From assembly GCA_018907035.1 (NCBI GenBank), contig JACCIC010000017.1, forward strand, positions 1 through 64,000: a DNA stretch of 64,000 nt, in the 5' to 3' direction. The translations under genes were made by a program, and so were the position numbers. Shown here piece after piece: positions 33,170 through 46,985 of this stretch. The notes beneath the pieces are model-generated. The model was not told the origin of the DNA. It searched no databases and saw only the letters and a program-made list of their open reading frames with translations. Every line of letters starts with the position of its first letter. Position 1 is the stretch's first letter. This stretch comes from Sycobia sp. Sy_11. Taxonomy: Eukaryota; Arthropoda; Insecta; Hymenoptera; Epichrysomallidae.

Positions 33170-34492
33170 TGAAAGGTGATAACAAAATTATAGCAGGCTC
33201 TCGAGTGCCGCCTGCAAACGACTCAGTAGAGTCAATGGAGCTTCCCGTCTCTCCTATTACACCAGTAGGCAACCTGGCTGGTGTGACAGAAAATGTTACA
33301 GGTAGCAGTATGAATGAAAGTGCAAATATTTATAAATCACCGGCAACTTGGGAAGCTGCTAAGTGTAAATTGCAGGAGCAATTTTACACAATAAGCAGAG
33401 CCCTAAGTAAAATGATGGAAAGGACTTGCATACAAAAAAATGTAAGTCAAATAATAAAAAACGGTTTGAGTGAGATCAATGAAGCAGTGGAAATCGGACA
33501 GTATGAACTGAAGCGAATGAGACTGCTCCGACAAAAACAGAAAGATAAAGGACGGAGTGAATGTGAGGAGGCAACTCCTCAGAAACGGTAAAGAGACCAT
33601 CAGACCCCTACTCCGGAGCAGGCGGCCGCACAACAGCGGACGATCGAGACCGAAACATGGGCGAAGGTAGTCTCAAAACATAAAAAACCGAAAACGACCG
33701 AGACAGACAACAAACCGACAAAAGAGCAGACAAAAGCGAGACTCCAAGGTCGCGGGTCTGATCGGCCTAACCTCAAAGGTAGGGGAGGAGCGATCATGAT
33801 CAAGCCGGCTGAGGGACAGACGTACGTAGACGTGGTACGAACAATACAGCAAAAGGTGAACCCTGACAAGTGTAATACTCAAGTCAGAACAATAAGAAAG
33901 ACAAAAGACGGCGCGGTACTTTTACAGCTCTCCAGACAGAACAACGAGACGGACTTCCGACAGGTTCTACAAGACGCTGTCGGAGAGACTGGACGCGTAA
34001 AAGATTTGACCTCCAGGGTGACACTGGAATTCCTAGACTTGGACTGTGTCACGACCGACGAGGACATTGCGAACGCGTTAAATCGGAAAACGGGACGGAC
34101 TGCAGACCGTCGGCCCCATGTTTTCGTCGTTAACAGTCGAGGACAGAGAATGGCGGTCTGCGATTTTGACGTAAAAGAGGCTACCGACCTCTTAAGGAAA
34201 GGGCGTATTAAAATCGGGTGGGTTATATCAAGAATACGAGCAAGGATACGCGTCTCGCGATGCTATAGATGCCTCAGGTTCGGTCATGTACTGTAAAGGA
34301 CTGGACAGACGAAGCTGCTGCTGGCGATGCGGCCTCGAGGGTCATTCCCACAAGGACTGCAAGAGTCGTGGGGAGTGTTTCCTGTGCACTGAGGATAATA
34401 TCCGAGACAGGGGACACTTATCCGGCTCGTCCACGTGTGCCGTGTTCAGGATAGCACTAACAGAACAGAAGACAAAGACAGTCACACAATGA
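33170..34492 (+). pseudogene. LINE B ORF1 (gag-like, CCHC zinc knuckles)
   Basis: The likely ATG is at 33170 (MKGDNKIIAGS). The frame runs to a stop at 33591. It then shifts to a frame reading E-T-W-A-K-V-V-S-K-H-K-K and I-K-P-A-E-G-Q-T-Y-V-D-V, the conserved R1-clade gag core, followed by V-R-T-I-R-K-T-K-D-G. Zinc knuckles C-Y-R-C-L-R-F-G-H, C-W-R-C-G-L-E-G-H and C-F-L-C follow after another shift near 34290. The stop TGA at 34490-34492 overlaps the ORF2 ATG at 34489 (ATGA). Two frameshifts make it non-functional. Confidence 0.88.
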
Positions 34493-36855
34493 CGACGACG
34501 ATACTCCAATGGAATATGAATGGGAGTAGCGTGGCAGACGCACTGCTCCCACAGATTGCGGCGGAATTGAACATCGACGTGCTGATTATCAGTGAGCAAT
34601 ACAAAGACAGACGATTACCGACTTGGCTCACAAGCAGCTCGGGCAAGTCCGCAGTTTGGTTACGTGAAAAGGGTGCGTCGAATATCGTACACAGCGGAAC
34701 TGAGGAGGACTGTGTCTGGGTGACGGTCGCTGACATAACCTATGTCAGTGTTTACCTGAGCCCAAACAGCAGTGCCTCCGAGTACGCGGCTAAACTTGGA
34801 AAAATCGAGGACGCGTTACGGGAAATCCCTGGTAACGTGATCGTGGCGGGCGATCGAGTGGGGAATGCCCTTGACCAACAGACGGGGAAGACTGCTGCTG
34901 GAGATGGCCGCAAGGCTGGATCTGGCAGTAGTTAACGAAGGAATGATACCGACGTACAGACGACCGGGGTATGGTAACTCCATACCAGACGTGACTCTGA
35001 CCTCGGACCGAATTCGAACTAGGAAAAGGACGTGGCGGGTGATCCAGGACTATACGGCCAGTGATCACCAGTACGTTGCTTTCAAACTGGCAGACGCGAC
35101 GAGACAGACGAGTAGACGGGGCACAAGATCTACGGGGTGGAACCCCAAACGCCTAGACATAGACGAACTCGAAAGGTATCTGCAAAATGCAGAACCTCCC
35201 TTACGAGAGGTGCCTCAAGAGTTGACGAACCGGGACAGGGAGGCGGCGTTAGCGGCGGCAACGACTGGCTTTCTCCAGCGCCTATGCGATGCCACCATGC
35301 CCAAGAAACGGAAAGTACGAAACAGACGACAAACATACTGGTGGACAGCCGAGATCGCGGATCTCAGAAGCAATTGTTTGAAGCTGAGACGGAAAGCTCA
35401 ACGAGCCCGAAGTCGAGGCGTAGTGGGACTATACTCTACGGAGTATAGTCGCGCCAGACAGCGACTGAGATACGCGGTCAATGACAGTAAGAAACGGTGT
35501 TGGACAAAACTAATCGACGAGGTAGACTCGGATCCCTGGAGCAACGGTTATAAAATTGTAACATGCGCCCTGGGAGGTCGGGGTCCGCCGGAACTACGAG
35601 ACGCGAAAGTGATGGAGCGGATAGTTGAGAGACTTTTCCCGACCCATCCCAACAGAACGGACGCGACAAACGAAATGACAGATATATATATATATATCCC
35701 TCTCTTCACGCAGAAAGAGCTCCACAGAGCTTCGAATGCGTTGAAGCCTAACAAGGCCCCGGGTCCCGATGGCATACCTAGTGAGGTGTTACGGGTGGTC
35801 GCTTCGCGCCGCCCGGACATCCTTTTGAATTTGTACAACGGGTGTCTGGTGGAGGGAGTTTTTAGCAGGCTCTGGAAGGAGGCTCAATTGGTTCTCATCC
35901 GTAAGTCTAAGGGGAACCCCGATTTGCCTTCTTCATACAGGCCTCTCTGCCTACTAAATACAGCAGGGAAGCTGTTGGAGCTACTGCTGAGACCAAAACT
36001 GTCACAGGCAATTAAAAACGCCGGAGACCTTTCCGAACAACAACACGGATTTAGAAAAGGACGGTCAACAATCGGAGCTATAGGTGACGTGACGAACATC
36101 TTTCACGCGGCGAACAGGGGTTGTCATGCAACCAGACCACTGGTTCTGTTGGTGACCCTGGACGTTCGTAACGCCTTTAACTCTGCAAAATGGACAGAGA
36201 TACTGGGGACGTTGGAGTTGACTTTCAAGGTTGACTCCTACCTCCTTCGTATCATACGGGATTACTTACGAGACCGAGGACTGACGTATGATACTTTGGA
36301 CGGAAAGAAATGGAAACGCGTGACAGCGGGGGTGTCGCAATCTGCTTCGGCCGCAATCTGCTCGCGGCCGAACGGAAGCGAATTTACGAGCGGAGCTCGA
36401 ACGTTGGAAGGGAAGACGCTGTGATTGAAGAACGGACGAAGACCATCGAGACATGGCAGAGACGGTGGACGACGGACGAAAGAGGACGGTGGAAGAAAAG
36501 ACTAATACCCGAAATCGGTCCGTGGAAAGAGAGGAAATACGGAGAGGTGAACTTCTACCTTACCCAATTTCTGTCCGGACACGGATACTTTCGTAAGTAC
36601 CTCTGCAGGATGAAGAGGGTCGCCTCTTCAGAATGCAAGTACTGCGGATGGGCTTGGGACGATGCGGAGCACACATTTTTTGTGTGCGAACATTGGACTG
36701 AGCCACGACTAGAGTTACAGACGAGGACAGGAGTGATCACGCCAGTTAACGTGATGAAAATTATGATGACGGACGCGGACAGCTGGCGGTTGATCGCAAA
36801 ATACGTTATGAATGTGCTTCAGAACAAAAGAGCAGATGGATATCTGGACGATTGA
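34489..36855 (+). pseudogene. LINE B ORF2 with the RT catalytic core deleted
   Basis: The endonuclease starts MTTTILQWNMNG and shows L-I-I-S-E-Q-Y and S-D-H-Q-Y. A small deletion with a frame change near 34855 removes the F-N-A-R part of its G-D-F-N-A-R box. RT fingers are well kept (N-K-A-P-G-P-D-G-I-P, Y-R-P-L-C-L-L, Q-H-G-F-R-K-G-R-S-T), as is motif A (T-L-D-V-R-N-A-F-N). Right after A-G-V-S-Q (about 36335) the sequence jumps to the C-terminal region, so the Y-A-D-D box is missing. The junction holds a repeated CGCAATCTGCT. The C-terminal C-K-Y-C...H-T-F-F-V-C finger is intact, and the stop is at 36853-36855. Confidence 0.92.
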
Positions 36856-37077
36856 AAGTTTATGAAGAGTGAATGTAATATCGAGTATGCATGAGAATCT
36901 GGAATGAAAGATATGAACGTGAAATTACCACGCAAGGACTGCCGCCCAGGCTGAAGTAATGTGTTCCGGGCTGGTGTCGGTGCAACACGGAGATATATGT
37001 TTAGGATCAGGACCATTCTTGCTGAACGACCATCGGAGATGCATAAACAGCATTCACAGACTCCGTAAAAAAAAAAA

Positions 37078-37270
37078 ACGATAATTAGTATAAAAAATTA
37101 TAACAATTACAATTATGTAAATAATAATTAATTATATATTTCTCTCCGGTTAATATTTGGTTATTATACTAATAATAACAATGATAATTATTATAAAGGA
37201 TTGTAATGATAATAATCATTATATAAATAATAATTAATCTGATAGTTTCGTAGGGATGCTCGTATTTATA
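37078..37270. repeat. AT-rich satellite, right segment
   Basis: It begins with the right target duplication of LINE B. It continues with TACTAATAATAACAATGATA and GGGATGCTCGTATTTATAGT, both diverged forms of blocks seen at 26930-27040 and 32200-32470. Confidence 0.65.
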
Positions 37271-40200
37271 GTAATATTCAATTGCACGTATGCTTCCATA
37301 TAGGTGTTATATATTACATAGTATAAAATTATCGCAAATAAGACTTTTATATTATTAATACAAAAGTGGCCTTCGAAATACAGAGGCTAGTGCCTGTACT
37401 GTATCCCGAGTTCGTAAGCGCGGGGAGCACGGTACATCTTTTCTACGCTGGCTTCCGCACGGTTGTGGCTCTCTCTCGCAACGCGCGTGAGGTTTTCTTT
37501 GCTCACTCTTGGCTTAAGTTCGCGGGGAAGGTATATTCGACATTCGCGTTCGTATTGTTTTGATTCTTGCGCGTTCAACCGCGAATCGGGATTATTGCCT
37601 GATTACTTTAATTCCCCACTTTAATTTGAAATTAAAGTCTTGTACGTATTAGACTATATCAGCTATACAGCCTGATCGTCGCAAAAATGAAGGAGAAAAA
37701 TTAAAAATCCATAACTCTACATAAACTAAAGGCCAGAAAGATTATATTTCGAGATAGCAATAATTTCTAACACTTTCAATTATATTTTACCAAATATATA
37801 TTTCGTAGCTTCTTCAATTCTGGTTTATAAGGCTAGATAATCTATGATTTCATTGACGTTTTATTAAAGATGGAAAGAAATGACCGTGATTTATTTTGTA
37901 TCTTGCTTTTTCGACCCATTTTTGGAACACTTATTATATTCATTTAATTTAATTTCATGCTTTTTTATTATGTGTAAAATAAGAAATCTCTTACTTTTTT
38001 CATCACATAACCATTATGTAATTAAAGAACGAGTGTTAATTTTTTTATAATCATACTTAATAGAGATCCAAATGTTAATCCATTCGTAAATTGAAACTAA
38101 AAAGAATAAAAAAACTTGAGGCAGAATAAGACAAGCATGACCGGCAACATTCACCCCCATGCCACCATACAACATTTTATTTGCTTGACTATAAGCTGTG
38201 CAAATATATACCCACCTGTACATTTAGTATGCAGTCCTCTGGAGCTTGAGTATCACTGCTAGTTACAGAAGTCCGACGCGTTTTTTCGTTCTATTCGTAA
38301 CGGAAAACAAACTTCGGTAATATAACCTACGAGTGTAGGTGTACGATTTTGGCACGAGCATCTGCGCATCACACCCCTCAAAGTTGAATCGACGATGCGC
38401 TCGTATTATATGTTTCGTTCTTTCAAGAAGATAGTAATTCATAGTTGAAGTACGCGTGAGTGAAATAGAAAATTACAGAAATGCATGAATGATGAGCAAA
38501 AGGAATAATATGTTTCACAATAGTAGTTTTACTGCTACGACAACAAGAGATTGTAGTGGATAATCGTGTTACTTTAATTTAAAGTATTACGTAACTGCAT
38601 TAATCAATAGTAAATATTTATTATTAATTCATTCTCTCAATAAACTCTAAATAAATTCTCTCTTTGTTGCACCGCTCGGAATGCCGACCAACTGAAATTT
38701 TACCAATGATGTCGTCTTGTAACGTATATTCAATTTGTATACATACTAAAGTGTATACGGGAATGTAGGAATGGGAAAGCTACATCGAAGGAGATGGAGG
38801 TGGTAAAAATACAAGTCCTATATATATTTCTACGATACGAGTGTGGACAACTTTCGTTTTAAGCTGCACCAAATGACCTTACAAGACTAAAAGCTCGAAA
38901 TCACGAGTTATTAACTTAACTCTTACTCCTGTCCTTCTATAAGCCAATATACGAACTCCTTGTTAAGTCTAGAGTCTCGCGGAGATCGTCTACATTGGCC
39001 CGCGCATTATAGCACCTTTTTCCTCCTTTGTTTTTTACTCTGCTTCATTCTTCCAACTCCTCGCTCTTTTTCATCTTCGCTCCCATTCTCGCAATATAGC
39101 TGCCGGGCTTTGATTATTTTCTTTTTGTGGCAGAGAGTGACAGGGAGGTTCGGGGCTCAGAGGGAGGAATATAAAAGCTTCTCGTTTCCTCGTTTTGACA
39201 AGTCTCATTAGGAGGCTTGCGAAGTTTCTGGATATAGCTTTTTTCCCATCTACGTAATTACAATTGACGAATTTATGATGGCACACGCCAAACCACAGAG
39301 ATATACCATTGATAACAAGAAATGGCATAGTCTGTCCATTCATCCACGAAGAGTCTACTGGAAAGTTCTGGAAACAAAGTAGGAAAAAGGAGGATCAACG
39401 ATTTTCATTAATATTTTGTATTATTCTTAATTTATTCTTGCAGTTCTGTAACGAATGTTATTACGAATATTTTCATTGTGATTCGAAGGATTAAAATGGA
39501 ATTAAATGCACTATATTTATAAGCCTTGTGATAACATTTTGGACGATATTGTTTTAACTATAGAAATATATTTTGCCAAAGTGACAAATAAGGAAATTCA
39601 TATTCCATACTTAATATTTAATAAGTCGTAATAAATACAAGAGAATGAAATATTATAGAAAAAATTCATTGAAAATAATTATGCAAAAGTTTTATTTTAG
39701 GTTTTTTTGTTTTATTACAAATAAATTCCATTTCGTTGAAACCATTTTCATTAAAAACGAAGTCAGAATTCACAAGACGAATGAATAATCAGTTTATTAT
39801 GAATAAAGAAATGTATGTAAATTTTTATGTAATAAAGGAATAATGCTGAATATTAAAACAACTTATTTTATTTATTATTATTTATGTTCACAAATTAAAG
39901 ATTAATCAAAAATTAATAATTGTTTTAGACAAAGAATATTTTTGTATCAGTTTTGGGTGTTGATTTTCACTTCATTTTAATACAAGTGAATTTGATTTTT
40001 TTTAATAAATTCATAATTAAGTACTTTTTTATCGATAATAATAATCAGACAGTTTTTCTTAATTAATACTTTATATAATATGTAGCTCCTTATTTTATTA
40101 GAAAAAATAAAAATAATTTATAATGTAACGTCTCATGTAAGTAAAGAATATTGCGGGAATGTTGAATGTTACTATTCATCTCATTCTCAATAAATTTGAA

Positions 40201-43200
40201 ATAAAAAGTCTGTTGTTGGTTCACTGCCTCTTGATCATACATGACCTAAACAGTATTGCAAGAAATTAGTACATAACCGATAAGTTGTTGTATATCTTTT
40301 ATTAGTTAAACACAATGAATGAACAACAGACTATTAATTTCATAACATAAAATAATTCTAAATAATCGAGTATAGACTATCATTATAGTTTTATAGCTGA
40401 CGATAACAGAAGCAGAAATCCGAACTACGTTTGAAAGACTTAATTAATGATAGGAATAAGAACATCTTTCATTTCTTCATTTGAACGGCTTTTCAAATAC
40501 AGAAGATTGGTCATCCATTAAATTGGGCCTGAATAGCGTTATTTGATTTATTAAAAGTGGCGCAAAGTTAGTTCGATATAAGGAAAAAAAGGTTTTCTGA
40601 ACTATAGTATTATAAAGTTGAAAGTTTGAGATTAGAACGTAAAAAAGCGTCTTCTTGAACAGCAATAGCTTGTATAACAACAATCAGAACCCGTGGATAA
40701 AACACTTGATTACTGCATTAAAAAGAAAGATAGAAATAGATAATTTATACAGTAAGAAAAATAAAGATCTCGGCAGAAACTTAATGTAGCTAATTTTATA
40801 TAACTAAAATAAATATAAAATATAGATATAAAGATCATTTGATATGAGCATAATAAAGTACACCCGATTATTGAATAAAAATATTCAACTGGTTTTGCAT
40901 TATATGTCTATTTATATCATACTATATACTTGAGGAAAAAACAAGCGAAATCAATTTTCCTACTAGAGAAAAAATGCATTTAATGTAACCAAAAAGAAAC
41001 ACCTAAAATTTTTTCCGTTCAAAAGGAATTTTTTACCTTTATTTCTAACTAAAAATGTATTTTATAGTGATTTTTATGTTTTCCCATAACCGATTCTATT
41101 TTCTATAAGGCTCAATTTTATATATTTCATCATAGTTTAAAACTGTATTTTCTTATCATCGATCAAGTAGCATATAATACTACTTTAACTTTTACTTAAA
41201 AGGATTGTTATTTTAAAATTTATATTTAAAACGAATAGAATGTGAACATCAGGGATTTGAATCCAATGCTTTTAAATAAAATGGGACTACATGAAATTAG
41301 ACAATCTTAGCTAGATCTAGAGCTTAAACGCTAGTTTGAAGCAAACATTCAAATATTTACTTTATTTTACATGGTACCATTCTTTATATATTATTACAAA
41401 AACAGTGGAGAAAAATAAAGCTAAGGAGCGAGCAGCTTATATTCGTAATTTACGGAAATCTTGTTTAAGTGAAAAGGTAAAATAGTCGTATAAGTTTCTC
41501 CCGAAAAAAAATTAATCAAATGGAAAAGGAAAAGCAACGGAGGATAGAATGTTGCAGCTGAAAATTAGTCAGAAGTAGGGTAAAAGAAATGAGTCGAAAA
41601 ATAAGAATAAGCTCTAATTTCCTGTATTGCACTAGATAAATCGTGTGCGTGCTGTGCGGCTTGTTTTTACTTTTGATTTTACTATTTTTACTCTATACAC
41701 TTGACTCTCGAGCATTACGTAGAACTCCCGTCCATGCGTCTTTATTTTCCATTTTTCACTGTCGCTTTGCTTTTCTTTCATATTCATATTTCCTTGTACA
41801 GTATATTTTTTCTTGAACTCTTGAGATTGATGTTAGAGCCGTGAGAAATTTTTTCCCAAAAAGTTGATCTTCTGAACGCTTTTAGACGAATGGAATTCCT
41901 CAAATAAATAATTGGGAACTTGATATTTATAAATAAGTATGTACAAGAAATAATAAATTAATACTGTATAAATCTCAATATTAATTACTTTTCAAGACTG
42001 TTATTTAACATTAATATTGATAAATTTAAATAAAAAAGCTTCGTATACTTGACATGGTAATATTTCTATATTAAATTTCCCGTTATGAACGAGCTCTTTC
42101 TCTAGTTTTTTGTACGCTCCCTTAAAATAATCTAAAAAGATAAATCTCCTTCAATTTGCATAACTTTAATGTAATTTTTTAATTTGATCCATCATTTAAT
42201 TGAAATACTTGATATTTAATATTTACATCTCGCTTTATATATCATAAAGCAATACCATTTTGACATACCAGATTGCATAAAGTTTACTTAAAAGAGTGAA
42301 AATTAAAAAAAATTATTAGCTCTTATTAAGTGCAATAATAAATATAATGAATATATTTCATTAAATATTTTAATGGTTTGAATATGCACGATTAAGAATA
42401 TAAATATTAGGAGAATTATTGTATAAAGTAATAAATGTTAAATTTCAAAAGTTTAGCTTGTAAATGATTTTACATATAGTAAAATTAATGCAGGAATAGA
42501 TAACTATCTAACATTTTAAACGGTTTCAATTTTCAAATTTCGACATATTATGGTTTCAGTATCTGTTAAGTGTTTATATTAACAAGAACATTCGCTAAAA
42601 ACAATAATATTTTTATTTAAAGCACAATTACGCAAAAAATGTTAAACATCCTACACCTAATAGTTCTTGAATACACTGATCAAGTATATCCCATTAGTCC
42701 AAAATTCGAGTCTCAGTAAATGACCAAAACTCGATCTTTATGAAAGCAAATATTTTTTGCATTTGATAAATGCAATACATTATTAAACAATTTTTGCTTT
42801 CACAAATACTTGGATAGCATGCAACACATTTGGATTTCAATTATTTTAAAAAGAATTTGTAATAAAACAAAACACAGTTTCTTATTTAGTATATTGTGTA
42901 GAATTTAAACATACTAAAATATATTTGGCCCTATATTGACCGTTATGAAATGTATTCAGTTTTAATACGATAACAAATCGTCCTCCTTCTGTATAGAGTG
43001 GTCTGAGATCGTGATACGGGCGTTTTCATTTAGAAATTTCGACACGCACTTGGCCTCGACTTACGGATTAAGTACCGACGGCGCAGTCGCGCAGACTGTA
43101 AAGAAATACTACATCCGCTTTTGAATATGCGTTGTGAAAACTTAGTTTTCTAGAGTGCACAAATAAAAGGGAGAGTTTTCTGCTGCAAAAACAGTGTTCC

Positions 43201-43614
43201 TTTAGCCTTGCGGCCGAAAGAAGCTCCCTAGAGTTAATGCTAATTAATATTAGCACCAATATTTGGAAGCATAAATAGAGCGACGTTAAATAACATAAAA
43301 AAAGAGTTATTCTTACTTCAGAGCGCTAGTAAGCCTCCCTCCATTTGAAAATTCTGAATAGTAGAGTCCCGATTCTGATTTCGCGGCGCTCTTTTAAAGA
43401 CTACCACGATCTAATATGGCAATCGCATGCGAGTGAAGCTTGATCTTGTTTGCGTAGTGCTCCGTCAAAGACCAGAAGGTTGAATTCGCTTCAACATTTC
43501 CTTCACCCCCAGTTAATATATAATGCACGAGAATAATATAATAAGTATGCGGATTAAACTAAATAATTGTGAATAAGTAAAAACGTAATTTGTAGTATAA
43601 TGCGACAAAATTAG
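37271..43614. other. Long non-coding stretch, nothing recognised
   Basis: This is mostly AT-rich DNA with stops in all frames. Slightly GC-richer patches lie at about 37380-37600, 38220-38420 and 38950-39220, and a minus frame at 39071-39343 has ordinary composition, but none shows a recognisable domain or splice-linked exon. Some of this may be unique host intergenic DNA. Confidence 0.5.
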
Positions 43615-44610
43615 AAAATCGAGTATGTTTAAAAATTAAGGTACATCGCTGCGATCCCTTTCAAAGTAGTCCCCTCCCGCACTTATTCTAGCGAGTTTTT
43701 CCGTTTTCGTAGGAATTGTGGATCACTTCTTGTGAGACTTTTTCGAGTACTCTTGTCACAGATTCTTTGATGTCTTCAACGGAGTAAAATGTCGACGTTT
43801 CGACGAATTTTCTCAAAAGGGGGAATAGGAAAGTCGTAGGGTAACATGTCCGGTAAATAGGGCGGCTCTGGTATCGTTTCGATGCCTTTAGACATCAAAC
43901 ACTAAACGCACTGCGACCGGGAGCATTGTCGCGATGCAGAACCCAAGTCTTCTCGATCTCTGGAAGTACTCCGAGCACCCTTTTTCGTAATTTTTCGAGT
44001 GTCTTGGCGCTCCAGGGGAGAGCCACTGTTGGCTGTGTAGTTTAGTTTCGGGGTCATATTGAAAGAACCAACATTCATCACCAGTAATAACTCGATTGAA
44101 AAGAGTACGATCACTTTCAACCTGCTCGAGATAATCTTGAGCGATGTTCATTCGGTGGACTTTTTGCTTATCTGAAAGGTTCTTCGGTACTATTTTCGCG
44201 CATGGCTTTTTCATAGCGAAATTTGCGGTAAAATCTTTTTAACTGTTTCCCGGTTAATTATACTCGTCAGCCAATATTCAAATGGTTAGTCGTCGGTCTT
44301 GACGAACAAGGGTGCGGACGCACTGCCCATTCGCGCTCCCAAGCACCTGACTATGACTCACTTTTTCATAAGTTTTTGTTGCGGTTTCGTCGAGTTTCGC
44401 ACAAAATTTTATCGCACACCTTTGCTCTAAATTTATCTGTTCTATTTTCGTGACATCCACTACTCGCGCGTTGTGACAAAACACTAAACAGCTGGCGAAG
44501 AAATAATTGTACAAGGGTCGTCAAGATCTCAATCGAGAGAGTAGGCATCTACTATTATGGTGGCGGAGTTACAGACTCGCAGTGTTACTGCAAGCCAAAA
44601 ACTAAAATCA
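43615..44610 (-). pseudogene. Mariner transposon relic
   Basis: The N-terminal part (44514 to 44278) reads L-E-Q-R-C-A-I-K-F-C-A-K-L-D-E-T and then lacks the segment before the L-V-R-Q-D-R-R-L-T end, by comparison with the 18990-19485 relic. The catalytic part (44214 to 43888) shows N-L-S-D-K-Q-K-V-H-R and V-I-T-G-D-E-C-W-F-F with the first catalytic Asp. The C-terminal part (about 43860-43650) shows L-P-Y-D-F-P-I-P-P-F-E-K after a frame change. Frames are broken several times. The family is mariner/Tc1 (cut-and-paste, TA target). Confidence 0.85.
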
Positions 44611-44619
44611 GTCGCATTA

Positions 44620-46985
44620 CATAATTGTCTGATCTCGTATATAATCTGTATTATTTACATATCTTAAATTAAGAATATACTTTTATTTTATTTTGTGACA
44701 AAAAGTTAGGTTCGTTTATTTTTCCGAATTTAGTGAAAAACCTTTTGTTTAAAGCTGATCCTGGCGCTACCGCGTAGAACTTATGAATTTTATATGTATT
44801 TCATAAAAACTTCATATAAAATATTTTTCGGAATTAAGAAATATATTAACACAAAAATACAAACATAATAATATAGGTAATTATATTGTATATCATTTCA
44901 TAGAAAAATAAAAAAATGTTTATAGACCAGATTAATATTTATACAAACTATTATTCTTTTCTATAATCTTTCGAGATAGATTAACAAAAAATAAATTATA
45001 TAATGTGTGACGGAATAATTCATGGCATGAACCAAACGCTTATTTCAATATGGATAAGAGTAGAGAGAATGAAAGAAAATAGTACATGCTTTTACAATAG
45101 ACTGGTTATATTAGATACAGGAATACAGAAAGATTCGGAAGAAGCAGAGAATCTTAAGTTTGAGTGTTAAAGACAAACTGCATGGAAATAAGAGTGCGGA
45201 TACTATAACAATGCGTTTAGTAACGCATTATTTTTTCATAAATATTATAAAGACTGTAAGAGCGATAAAAATATTTATTAATATATACACGACAAAATAT
45301 CCCGCGAGGTCGCAAGACATACCGAGCCAAGATGGGTGGGGAGAAAAAGTCTTCTCCGCTACGCCGTTTCGGGAGGGCCGCGGCTACTGTCGGGATCGGA
45401 GAAGAAAACTTCTCTCTCTTGCGTTTTGGAGCCCGAGGAAGCAACAACTCTCTCGTAGTACGGTGCCAAGTAGCCAATAGGCGGAGCCGCTAGAATCCAT
45501 CGAGGGCAAAGCAGTGAGGGTGACCTCGATTCCCATATACGAGGAGGAGTCCAGGTCCCATGTGAGAGGCGCTATTATGAGGCCGAATAACCGAAAGTTA
45601 AGCCAGGAGCGATTATCTCTAGACGCAAGCCACGGCGTACGAGTCATCACCGAGGAGTGGTGAAGGACGGGTAGAGAGTGCGGGGTAAGTACTGCTTTTC
45701 TGTTCCGTCTTCGAGTGTATCTTTCGCGAGGTCTACAGGGAGTCACCCTGGGATCATTAGAGTAATATCGTACGTAGTCTTAATAGTTATTGCGTTACCA
45801 TAGACAATAGTATTGGTATCGTATTTTTCTCAGTCATTCACACCGTGTGAAATCCGACACCCTGGTAAGCCTGCCGTGGCCACATTAATAACGCGGAGCG
45901 CGTGAATATTAGTGCGGTGTAACCGACGCAAAAATATAAAGCGAGCTGAATACTGCCTAAACGTATTCCAAAACGGCGCCCAACTTCTATTTCATCGATT
46001 CAATTGTACCATTGTTGAGCAATTAAATAAATAATTAATTCTTAGTACATAAATAACCTACGCCTCGTTATTGTGGCTCATATTATCCTCCTCTTTTCAG
46101 GAAGACGCTAGCTCCACAAGTAAAGGTAAGGTATTAAATCAATATTATATACGGTGCCAGTGGCTGCAGAACTACTGTACGAATAGCTATATACCCGCAT
46201 TTTCAAAACGGGCTTGCCGTTATAAAAATAGCCTTCATAATATATCTTATATGTACATATATATCGTAACCCAGTATAGGGGTATTATATTCCGATAGTG
46301 TACTATATATGTATACCTATATATAGAATTGTACGCCTACCACCGAACATTTTTCTTTTTGTGGCTTCTATGCAGTAGGCGTATAACTCTAAAACATAAG
46401 AGCTTATATATATATTAGAGATATAATCATAATGAAAATTTTGGCAGTCTGTTACACACCCTGATTTGGACGGCTACGAGGCGTGAAATCTTAAAACAAA
46501 CAGGAGTCGTTACGTTGCATAAATATTGAATAACGTCGTCTGCTTCCTTCTAGCTTCTACATGCTTGCTACTAGATTAGATTGTCTTTAAGGAGAAGAAC
46601 TTTTGACCAGTAGGTTTGGATAATAAGTTATCAGATGAAGAGAATGGTGATAGGCTCCATTGACATACTAACTATTTCTGTTAACTTACATACTTCTGAT
46701 GACTTCTGCTGATTTGTATTCTGTGTTGACTCGCTCATATGTTTCAGGAAATAAGTAGCGGAATTACATATCCCTGCTAACAGTTTGATGGAGCATCTAT
46801 AGAGATCGTGCAATGTCTATCCATTTATAATAATTTGTTCTAGCATATTTATTCCTTGAACTACCATTAAGATAGCTATGAGATCAGCGATAACGTTGCC
46901 AAAGATTATGTATTTACTCCATAATTTACTCTAGGCTGAAACCATTAATTTATCCATTGTACCTTCGTCGAAGTATCTAGACATT
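44620..46985. other. Non-coding; GC-rich block 45300-45990 of unknown origin
   Basis: 45300-45990 is distinctly GC-rich with chance frames on both strands. It ends near GGCGCCCAACTT, which resembles a retroviral primer-binding site. TGTGACGG at 45005 could be an LTR start. No partner LTR or target duplication was found, so I do not call one. Confidence 0.3.

Larger units (their letters stand above)
32478..37077 (+). mobile_element. R1-like non-LTR retrotransposon (LINE B), internally deleted
   Basis: It starts GTGGGGCCTTGCG at 32478 and ends in poly(A) at 37066-37077. The target duplication ACGATAATTAGT lies at 32466-32477 and 37078-37089. It carries a 5' leader with hairpins, gag and ORF2. 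An internal RT deletion near 36340 explains the 4.6-kb length. It is a different lineage from LINE A but has the same layout. Confidence 0.95.

Noticed and set aside
39071..39343. 90-codon minus frame in the featureless 37-43 kb stretch
   Set aside because: No domain, no splice partner and no repeat match; a chance frame cannot be excluded.
45005..45990. Solo LTR (TGTGACGG start, GGCGCCCAAC near the end)
   Set aside because: No second copy, no target duplication and no coding region next to it; kept only as an unexplained GC-rich block.
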